Shown: positions 57,920 to 64,000 of the stretch, one piece after another
Layout of the letters: every line of letters begins with the position of its first letter
How positions within the stretch are numbered: position 1 is the stretch's first letter
From: Harmothoe impar
Lineage: Eukaryota > Annelida > Polychaeta > Phyllodocida > Polynoidae
Reading direction: 5' to 3'
DNA length: 64,000 nucleotides
Assembly (NCBI GenBank): GCA_947462335.1
Contig: OX381721.1
Span: forward strand, 4,588,001 to 4,652,000
Notes under the pieces: generated by a model
Databases searched by the model: none
The model's input: only the letters and a program-made list of their open reading frames with translations
What the model was told of the DNA's origin: nothing
Program-made: the position numbers and the translations under genes

Positions 57920-58252
57920 TCATATACGGAGAATGCTCTTTATAAGAGGTAAGGCCATCCCTATGAGAGCCGGAATGAGGAAACCTCTCTGTTGTACCAA
58001 GACGCGTCTCTTTTTTTTGATGGGCGTAGATTTTTTGCCAACCTCCCTCAACACGTCAGCCGATTCTCGAAGTTTGTCCAGTTGTTTGTCGCTGAGCGGG
58101 ATGTTCCCTACGAGTAAATTGTGACAGATCTCACTCAACGCTGCGATCAGATCGTCGCTTCCAGAGTCTATTAGATGCGAGCAGTCCTTTGGCGAGCACT
58201 TAGCTAAGTGCTTGAGAGTACCAAAGTGTCTTTCGAGTAGATGAGAAGCCAT
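57920..58252 (-). CDS. 110-aa Polinton protein with hydrophobic C-terminus
   Basis: The N-terminal ~60 residues are helical with C-x4-C (A-K-C-S-P-K-D-C) and a Leu-rich pattern. Then comes a basic K-K-K-R-R segment, and residues ~88-108 are hydrophobic (F-L-I-P-A-L-I-G-M-A-L-P-L-I), long enough for one membrane span or an amphipathic membrane-active helix. Small proteins of this kind are common in Polintons next to the ATPase; a virion membrane-active role is conjecture. It lies 8 bp after the ATPase stop, with AAAA before the ATG. Confidence 0.7.
   Translation of the reverse strand: MASHLLERHFGTLKHLAKCSPKDCSHLIDSGSDDLIAALSEICHNLLVGNIPLSDKQLDKLRESADVLREVGKKSTPIKKKRRVLVQQRGFLIPALIGMALPLIKSILRI
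57936..57944 (-). promoter_or_regulatory. TATA box for the 381-aa gene
   Basis: Minus strand TATAAAGAG lying inside the end of the preceding gene. Predicted RNA start ~57914, after which the first ATG is 57842. Confidence 0.55.
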
Positions 58253-58260
58253 TTTTGCTA

Positions 58261-58977
58261 CTACTTTCTCTTCTTCTTTTTTTTGTCTAGCGGTACGAAT
58301 ACTAGCTGAGAGTGTATGGATGTCAAAGAGGAGCGTATTCTCAGATCGTCAGGTGTTGACTGCTTGAAGTCCAGAAGGAGGTATGAGTGAGGTCGCTTGA
58401 GTTCATGGGTAAATATACTAGAGAGGGCCGCCGCGTTGGAGGGAAACACCTGGCGAGACAGACTAGCTATTTGCCCCATGTCGCGCGGGTTCTTGAAAAC
58501 GATCATGTAGTGAGCGTTCAGACTCATAGTTCGAAAGTCGGGTGATTTCTGGAATAGGTTCTGAGTGATATATATGACGCTCACGTTCCAGTGATGGGAG
58601 TATTTAGTAAAGATGTCAGCTACCACTTGCTGATTGGAACTGCTCATCAGATCGTCCAATATCAGTAGAGAGTGTGGTCGTAAAGCGTCTTCTGCTACTT
58701 CCACGTCTCCTGCTATAGACTCTTTGCTAGGAAGACCTTCTCTGAATTCCACAGCGTACTGATTTTGCATTTTTTCAAACAGAGGTTGCCACTCGCCGTA
58801 TTGGTAAAAAGTCTTTTCCACCGGCGGCGTGACCAAATTGTTCACGTCGCTCAGAAATTGATCCACCAAGCGCGATTTTCCACAACCCGACAGACCGCTA
58901 ATGATACAACTAAAGGGTCCTTGTAGTCGAGCGTCGAAATGAATTTCTGTGAAGAGTTTGCTTTTACTACTCGACAT
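58261..58977 (-). CDS. A32-like genome-packaging ATPase
   Basis: 238 residues of the FtsK/HerA-superfamily ATPase used by Polintons and related large DNA viruses to pump DNA into capsids. Walker A G-L-S-G-C-G-K-S is at 28-35, Walker B L-L-I-L-D-D at 104-109, and a sensor-like I-T-Q-N follows near 138-141. The C-terminus is basic (Lys run). The length is normal for the family, and the frame is intact. The gene starts behind a split A-tract (AAAAAAAACAAAA) with a TATA-like box ~110 bp upstream (59099-59087). It is followed after 8 bp by the 110-aa gene, so the two may share an RNA. Confidence 0.92.
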   Translation of the reverse strand: MSSSKSKLFTEIHFDARLQGPFSCIISGLSGCGKSRLVDQFLSDVNNLVTPPVEKTFYQYGEWQPLFEKMQNQYAVEFREGLPSKESIAGDVEVAEDALRPHSLLILDDLMSSSNQQVVADIFTKYSHHWNVSVIYITQNLFQKSPDFRTMSLNAHYMIVFKNPRDMGQIASLSRQVFPSNAAALSSIFTHELKRPHSYLLLDFKQSTPDDLRIRSSLTSIHSQLVFVPLDKKKKKRK

Positions 58978-59086
58978 TTTTGTTTTTTTTCAGCACGCGT
59001 CAGAGAGTAGTTGTGTGTCTGACTGTCTGCTGTGTTTCTCACTCGAACGGTCGGTAGTGAATGGTTGTGGAGAAAAGTCAGCCGAC

Positions 59087-59099
59087 CTTTTTATTGATA
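59087..59099 (-). promoter_or_regulatory. TATA-like box upstream of ATPase
   Basis: Minus strand TATCAATAAAAAGG, near-copy of the TATAAATAAAAAG box at the capsid gene. The ATG is ~110 bases downstream; no ATG of another frame was checked to intervene. Confidence 0.5.
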
Positions 59100-59186
59100 C
59101 CGGCCGGTGTCACAGTAGCGGCGGCAGAAGTGTCTTTTTTTTCTTTTTATTTTTGCGATAAAATTCTATTTTCACTCAATAGTCAT

Positions 59187-59228
59187 AAATGTTTGTATCA
59201 GACCTCAGAGGAGTCTGATACAAATATT
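59187..59228. other. hairpin between 218-aa gene and ATPase promoter
   Basis: TTTGTATCAGAC (59192-59203) pairs perfectly with GTCTGATACAAA (59212-59223) across a 8-9-base loop. Pairing extends a few bases outwards with one mismatch. It lies after the stop and AATAAA signals of the 218-aa gene and before the ATPase promoter, so it may mark a transcript end. Confidence 0.6.
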
Positions 59229-59296
59229 TATTTTAAAAAAAAAGAAGAGGAAGAGGAGGAGAAGGAGGGGAGGAGGAGAGAAAAGCGCAGATCAAT

Positions 59297-59311
59297 TTTA
59301 TTTATTTTATT
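59297..59311 (-). terminator. overlapping poly(A) signals
   Basis: Three overlapping minus-strand AATAAA words within 15 bp, about 14-28 bp after the stop codon of the 218-aa frame. Confidence 0.5.
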
Positions 59312-59324
59312 TTTTTTTGATCAT

Positions 59325-59981
59325 TTAGGCAAAGCTCGTTGCTTTGCCGCTTTTTTTTCTATTTCTGTGTTGTGACACGATCGTCTCGAAAAAGCAATAA
59401 GGCGTGTGAGCGCGGCGGTGACAAATACATATTGGAGTGTATGGTTTAAAATAGTGCGTCCCTATCTTCTTCAATTCGGCTGCGTTGCAATATGCGGGAT
59501 AACAAGTGACGACGTCGAAACGTTTAGAGACCATGTTCACGTCGGCCACAACGCACGCCCACCGAGTGGGAGCTGCAGTCATTCCCAAAAAACCGATCGG
59601 CTTGTCGAATCGTTTCATAGCGCTTATTCTCACTTTATAAGAGGAGGCAGGGTGAGGGGAGTAGCAGCGCTCTTTCTTTTCATGAAACGCCCAACGAGTG
59701 GGGGCGCTGAGAGCGGCTATTATGCAATGGTAGAGTAAATACTGTTCTGAGAAGACGGCTCTCGGCCATGTCGCTACGTTTTCCTTTTCCGCTCTTGTAT
59801 AACGACGATTTCTTTGGCACTCGGCTTTGCTTTTCTCGAGAATTCGGTACGCTTCAAGAGAAGCCTGAACGTCAACTACGTGACGCTCTCTCCTTTGAGA
59901 TAAAAAAATAGCCTGGCAGTTGAGGAGGGCACTTTGTTCGCGTGTCCGTCTTTTAAAAACTCGCGCCCTCTGCGGTGCCAT
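59325..59981 (-). CDS. 218-aa uncharacterised Polinton protein
   Basis: I do not recognise it. It is basic overall and Cys/His-containing, with two A-P-T-R-W-A segments ~45 residues apart (near 92 and 136) and a F-D-V-V-T-C-Y-P segment. Support that it is a gene: a TATA box at 60224-60217 predicts an RNA start near 60193, and the first ATG after this is 59981, giving a 210-base ATG-free leader. Three AATAAA words follow the stop. Against: no known homology, no signal peptide, no obvious domain. The two A-P-T-R-W-A segments probably reflect an internal duplication. It occupies the place between the ATPase and the plus-strand half of the element. Confidence 0.5.
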   Translation of the reverse strand: MAPQRARVFKRRTREQSALLNCQAIFLSQRRERHVVDVQASLEAYRILEKSKAECQRNRRYTRAEKENVATWPRAVFSEQYLLYHCIIAALSAPTRWAFHEKKERCYSPHPASSYKVRISAMKRFDKPIGFLGMTAAPTRWACVVADVNMVSKRFDVVTCYPAYCNAAELKKIGTHYFKPYTPICICHRRAHTPYCFFETIVSQHRNRKKSGKATSFA

Positions 59982-60216
59982 ATTTCTTTCCTCCGAAAAA
60001 AAAAAGACTGAGTGAAAATAAAAATTTTCAAAACAAAAAGCTCAAAGAAAAAAAATAAGCAATAAGCAGACTCAGCTCGAAATTCCCTGCTGGCGTGATG
60101 GCGGTGATGGTAGGGGCGGCCGGGTGACTGCAGGCGGTGGCGGCGGTCGGCTGGCCAGCGGTGGCGGTGTCGGCGGCGATGGTAGAAGGGCATGTGGAAA
60201 GAGAATGCATCTCAGT

Positions 60217-60224
60217 CTTTTATA
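60217..60224 (-). promoter_or_regulatory. TATA box for the 218-aa gene
   Basis: Minus strand TATAAAAG in CCTATAAAAGAC. No ATG occurs on the minus strand between ~60190 and 59981. Confidence 0.6.
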
Positions 60225-60721
60225 GGAGCGGCGAGAGTTCGACTTAGTCTGACATTTTCAGCTGTCGCATGCTGACCTGCTGCTATCATAAGAGAAACAA
60301 AAGCCCTAATCAGGCTTTTCAGCTGGATCCTTCCACCCACCAGACATGGATACAGATGGGAGGGTGGTTTAAAATTAATCCGTGTACCGACTGTCATACA
60401 ATAGTGTAATTAGTTGAACGCGTGTTACCTGTATAAAGGATTAGCAGGTCATGGGCTTAGAGTGTGTATAGAAAACAACTACAGGTAGCGTGAACAAAGA
60501 GACCCCCTCCCTTTCTGTCACTCTGTCTGTGACTAGAGGGTGCGCGTGTGGTAAGCGGCTTAAATCTAAAGAAAAAAAATCACCCTCTCCTGTCGTCAGC
60601 AGTCAGCTGGCCGGCGGCTGGAAAATGCGATTAGAGGGATGATGAGCGCGTAGTAAGTAATCTAAAGACCTGCCGTGAGTGGGCAGCTGGCCGGTGGCTT
60701 GAAAAAAGGGGGGAGTAAGGG

Positions 60722-60729
60722 TATATAAG
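60722..60729 (+). promoter_or_regulatory. TATA box for the alanine-rich gene
   Basis: TATATAAG flanked by G-rich sequence; start ~60752 in TCATCGTCATC. The first downstream ATG is 60852, after a CTA/CCA trinucleotide repeat leader (60770-60830). Confidence 0.7.
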
Positions 60730-60770
60730 GGGGAGTGAAACCGTATTCGTCATCGTCATCATCATTCACT

Positions 60771-60771
<1 letters not shown>

Positions 60772-60822
<51 letters not shown>

Positions 60823-60831
60823 CACCACCAC
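60772..60831 (+). repeat. (CTA)n then (CCA)n microsatellite in a 5' leader
   Basis: About 14 CTA units followed by six CCA units directly upstream of the alanine-rich gene, in the predicted untranslated leader. Confidence 0.9.
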
Positions 60832-60851
60832 GCCTCAATTTGCAGATCCCC

Positions 60852-61463
60852 ATGATGGAAAGTTACGACCGTGACATGAAGCGGTATGATGAAGCGGCGC
60901 GCGAATGTGAAGCTGATGCTGTAGCCGCTGCTACTGCTGCTGCTAGTGCTGCTCATTGTGCTACTGCTGCATTTACTGCGGCTGTTAGTGACGCTGGTTG
61001 TGATGACGTTGTTGTTGCCGCTGCGGCTGTGACTGCTGCTGTTGCTGCTGCCGATGCAGCTACTCATGCCGCCGATGCCGACGCTGCTACTGCTGATGCT
61101 GTTGCGGCTGCCGATGTCGCCGCTGATGACGCTGCTAGTGTACGCTCTGCTGCCCTTGCTACTGTCGCTGCTGCTGTTGTTGCTAATGCTCACGCTACTG
61201 CTGCTGCCACTGCTGCTGCTGCTGCTACCGCTGCTGCCGAGGCTGCTGCCGCTGCTGCTGATGCTGCTGATGCTGCTGATGTTAGTAGTCGCGTCGACAA
61301 AGAATCGTCATTTGTCACACTTAAACCTCCAGTTGAACGCGCGACGGGTAGTAGGGCTACCAACGCGACGGCCGGATGGTGCAAATGGTGTCGTCGCTTC
61401 TGCTCGTGCTCTTGCTTTTCTTCCTGCCCTACCTGCTGCTGCTACAGTATAATAGTGTTATAG
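60852..61463 (+). CDS. alanine-rich protein, Polinton accessory gene
   Basis: 203 residues from the first ATG after a clear TATA box. The N-terminus is M-M-E-S-Y-D-R-D-M-K-R-Y-D-E-A-A-R-E. Then ~150 residues are mostly Ala with Asp, Val and Thr spacing (A-A-D-A-A-T-H-A-A-D-A-D), built from degenerate GCN codons, and the end is Cys-rich (W-C-K-W-C-R-R-F-C-S-C-S-C). Ala-rich helical proteins can be fibrous, ice-binding or simply expansion products; nothing here decides this. It is the only plus-strand gene in the element and stands at the end where Polintons usually keep the polymerase. It ends ~80 bp before the right terminal repeat. Other frames of this segment are also open because the sequence is a triplet-repeat expansion. 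Confidence 0.5.
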   Translation: MMESYDRDMKRYDEAARECEADAVAAATAAASAAHCATAAFTAAVSDAGCDDVVVAAAAVTAAVAAADAATHAADADAATADAVAAADVAADDAASVRSAALATVAAAVVANAHATAAATAAAAATAAAEAAAAAADAADAADVSSRVDKESSFVTLKPPVERATGSRATNATAGWCKWCRRFCSCSCFSSCPTCCCYSIIVL

Positions 61464-61544
61464 TGTTTGAATGAGAACGCGCGTACTTGCACATAGACAC
61501 TGTAACAGATGTGCTTTTTGAAGATATAATTTTAGCATAACATG

Positions 61545-61960
61545 GAAAAAAAGAAATTATCTTGTTGTGTTTATTTTCTATATATAAGTTACATAACTTT
61601 TTTGTTTGTTTGTTTACAAACAGTCACGTGTCACGTGGTGTTGTTTACAAACAAACCCTAAGTAGGTCACGTTACCATAGTTACCAGAATGCTGGCTTCT
61701 GATTGGCTGAGCCTAAGTAGGTCACGTGACGTAAGTAGGTCACGTTACCATGGTTACCAGAATGCCGGCCTCTGATTGACTGAGAGCTTCTAAGTAGGTC
61801 AGTAGGTCACCCAGAATGCTGGCTTCTGATTGGCTGAGAGTCCTAAGAAGGTCACGTTACCATGGCAACGGGTCACGTGACCAAATGGAGGCCTCTGATT
61901 GGCTGCATATCGAGTGAGTAATAAACAGTACTTAAGCATAGTCCCATTCCGATACATACT
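61545..61960. repeat. Polinton right terminal inverted repeat
   Basis: About 416 bp, inverted relative of 51680-52120. It has the same CCAAT boxes (as ATTGGCTG) and CACGTGAC words, but lacks one ~29-bp duplication present on the left, and a few substitutions are visible. Confidence 0.9.
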
Positions 61961-62239
61961 ATCCTGCAGATATGATATTGTAGTGGCATTTGGGACATAC
62001 TCTAGGGCATCACTTTACAAGTACAGCATGCATTGCTGCTTTATGCCAACCATTAAGAAATGTCTCAACCTTGCAGGAATCATTTAAGCAAGCAGATTTA
62101 TTTGCCTGTTTTGCCCTAATGCATACTGTTGACACAAGGATGCTGCCCTAAAAGGCTTAAAGCCATTAGCAACTCAAACTTGAGGTGGGATGTGGCAGTA
62201 TCTGCTGTAAACTAAATGTCCCGCTGCAATGAAGCATCA

Positions 62240-62516
62240 TGAGGGCTGTGTCTCATGAGTTTGAAACAATTGAAACATCTTTGACCGGGTGTAGTCTTTG
62301 ACCGGTGTAGTCTTTGACCAGGCAACTTTATAATCTAATTTTTTTAATTCTTTTAAAACCTTTTGATATTTTACATATCTATACAATGTAAAATAGTTTG
62401 AGACAAATCTTATTGCCTATTACTTTGCACAGTGCAGCTGTTTATGTTAATGTAGTGATGTCTTTGACTGGGCAGAGGGAAATGATAACATTATGCTCTA
62501 GTATGCATAGTATGCT

Positions 62517-62562
<46 letters not shown>

Positions 62563-62765
62563 CAAAATTGATTTATGTTTGCTATAAATGTGTATCAACA
62601 TATGGGTGCACTATTTCCCCTCTTTTCTTACTATATAGGCCTCATTTCTGCCATTTTAACACTGCCTGGTCAAAGACTACACCCGATCAAAGACTACACG
62701 GTCAAAGACTACACTAGGTCAAAGATGTTTCAATTGTTACAAACTCATTAGACACAGCCTGAGGC
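62240..62765. mobile_element. foldback MITE with GTCTTTGACC repeats and (TA)n centre
   Basis: Inverted ends GGCTGTGTCT-ATGAGTTTG and AATTGAAACATCTTTGACC on both sides, then two or three TGTAGTCTTTGACC repeats facing inward. The centre contains (TA)n at 62519-62561. No coding frame. Confidence 0.8.
62519..62561. repeat. (TA)n microsatellite
   Basis: About 21 TA units in the loop of the foldback MITE. Confidence 0.95.
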
Positions 62766-62843
62766 AGTGTTTAGGTCTGAGTCTGAACTAATGCACCATT
62801 CAGAAATGTAAAATTGTGTAAATGTGAAAATGTGAATGTTAGT

Positions 62844-63082
62844 CTTAACCCTTTAAGGACACATATCATTTGTCGTCTTGATCCATTAATGCAGCCCCTG
62901 CGAGTAACTCACCGGTGCTGCATTCATGCATGATGCCAACCCTGCAGGGGGTGTCTTAACCCCATAGGGTTGGCATGCCTCTTGAATGCAGCACTGGCGA
63001 GTTACTTGCCAATGCTGCAATAATGCATCATAACAACCAAGGGTATGATGCATTAAGGCATCATACCATCTTTAAAGGGTTA
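62844..63082. mobile_element. piggyBac-type MITE, copy 2
   Basis: Bounded by TTAACCCTTTAAGG and TTTAAAGGGTTAA. TTAA at both ends plus CCCTTT terminal bases are the piggyBac signature. Contains two AATGCAGC-GAGTTAC blocks and GATGCATTAAGGCATCATACC. Related to 43467-43711. Confidence 0.8.
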
Positions 63083-64000
63083 ATTGAGCATCTTTGTAGA
63101 TCAATAATGTCAACATCAATTACACCTGAAACACAGTATTGCATTCATACAATCATGATTACATGCTTGGGAGTTGCCAACCATGTTTTACTCCTAATAT
63201 GTGTGTGCATATTGATAACATTGTCCATCTGCAAAGTCAAACGGATCCATCTTTTGGTCAGATAGCAATCTTTGCTGGGGATGTTTTCCATTCATGTTGT
63301 ATTGAGCTTTGTTAGTGTGCATTCATTCCTGAACAAATAATACAAAGCCGTACAATATTCCTTTATGGGGCTTTCAAGTAAGTTCATGCCTAAACATCAC
63401 AATGACTATAGGTACAGTTTGATCATCATTGTCAGATCACCTGATTGACTCTAAACAGGGCCAATTTCTTTTAAATGGAATTTTGAAGAAATGTTCCTAC
63501 TTTTACTTCTTTTTTTGTCAATTTTAGGGTACGTGGAAAAGCTAGCTGGTATATTCATGTTTGAGAATAAAAGGCAAAAATTTAAAATCACCTACCAACC
63601 CTATGCACTACAACAATACATCAATCAGACTGAAATAGTCTAGGATTTAGAGATGGCTGATGCGGACATAGTGCCCCAAAACGCCCCTTTAAGCCTACCC
63701 TACCACATCCAGCATGCTCAGTATAACACCTATCCTCTGTAGGGGTAGAAACTAATTTTGTCAGCCATGAGCCATCCGGGCCAATGGCCTCAGAAATCTA
63801 TGAGCCCTTACCTGAAACCTTTGGCCAAGAATAAATTTATTACTTTTCTTAGGTTACACTGGTCAACCTATATCGAAAGACCAGAGAAACATGTTTCTCA
63901 GTGGTTTTCTCTTTTCAATAACATATGACATTGATATATTGATAAAGATATATTGTGCTAGACTTTTCTTCATCCACACCTATGGGCCATCTATGCCCAT
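63083..64000. other. no gene supported
   Basis: AT-rich DNA up to the window end; no convincing exon. Confidence 0.4.

Larger units (their letters stand above)
51680..61960. mobile_element. Polinton/Maverick, polymerase-less copy
   Basis: 10.3 kb between inverted termini that begin AGTATGTATCGGAA, matching the 5'-AG convention for Polintons. Recognisable genes are the A32-like ATPase, a DDE integrase with chromodomain, penton-like and double-jelly-roll capsid proteins and an adenain-like protease. This set is unique to Polintons and their viral relatives. Typical animal Polintons are 15-20 kb and carry a protein-primed DNA polymerase B; no polymerase motifs are visible here, so this copy is a deletion derivative or relies on another. 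I could not find the usual 6-bp target duplication: flanks read TAGTAT on the left and ATCCTG on the right. Confidence 0.95.

Noticed and set aside
57843..57923. Upstream ATG at 57923 as start of the 381-aa gene
   Set aside because: The TATA box at 57944 would place the RNA start downstream of it; the added 27 residues are low-complexity Thr/Ala.
60662..61193. Serine-rich frames opposite the alanine-rich gene
   Set aside because: Open only because the region is a triplet repeat; the TATA box and leader point to the plus strand.
59000..61500. Remnant of DNA polymerase B
   Set aside because: I looked for D-T-D-S, S-L-Y-P and similar motifs in both strands' open frames and found none that convinced me; a profile search would be decisive.

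Overview
The window is a repeat-rich, AT-rich stretch of nuclear DNA from an animal, probably a marine invertebrate. Nothing in it is prokaryotic. The reasons are a carbohydrate sulfotransferase with an upstream splice acceptor, splice and poly(A) signals, Ngaro/DIRS-type tyrosine-recombinase retrotransposons, a LINE, a Polinton/Maverick, many MITEs and a very large foldback element. I cannot name the species. The foldback resembles the TU elements described in sea urchins, but that is only suggestive.

Layout. 0.4-4.7 kb: a decayed Ngaro/DIRS-like retrotransposon on the minus strand, with broken gag, an intact RT-RNase H frame and a truncated recombinase. 4.8-18.9 kb: no gene; several MITE families and dispersed repeats. 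19.0-23.6 kb: a 4.6-kb foldback element built from ~62-bp tandem repeats in inverted orientation. It holds a 1131-bp element with TA duplications, which carries tRNA-like arms and a further palindromic MITE. 25.6-25.9 kb: a probable last exon of an unrecognised gene. 28.7-30.0 kb: a carbohydrate sulfotransferase (CHST-like), the only clear host gene. 31.9-36.9 kb: a LINE (Jockey/CR1-like) on the minus strand, interrupted by one in-frame stop and by a 1618-bp element with 4-bp ATAT duplications and 187-bp internal repeats. 38.9-39.2 kb: a 21-bp minisatellite. 42.5-43.7 kb: two MITEs. 44.5-49.55 kb: a nearly intact Ngaro-type element on the plus strand with the diagnostic split direct repeats (A1 - gag - RT/RNase H - YR - B1 - A2 - B2). 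51.68-61.96 kb: a Polinton. 62.2-63.1 kb: two MITEs.

The Polinton is the most informative region. Between ~420-440 bp inverted termini, minus-strand genes read in order: an uncharacterised 218-aa protein, the A32-like packaging ATPase, a 110-aa protein with a hydrophobic tail, a conserved uncharacterised protein, a DDE integrase with chromodomain, the penton-like minor capsid protein, a small basic protein, a major capsid protein joined in frame to the adenain-like protease, and a 97-aa acidic protein. An extremely alanine-rich gene reads the other way on the plus strand. No DNA polymerase B gene is recognisable, so the copy cannot replicate itself. Integrase and penton genes carry frameshifts or a stop, and the protease position expected to be the nucleophile is Phe. 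Four genes have well-placed TATA boxes followed by an ATG-free leader, and several others start right after an A-tract, so two promoter classes may be visible.

Large parts of the window (5-19, 23.6-28.7, 30-31.8, 37-44.5, 49.6-51.6 and 63-64 kb) contain no gene I can support.
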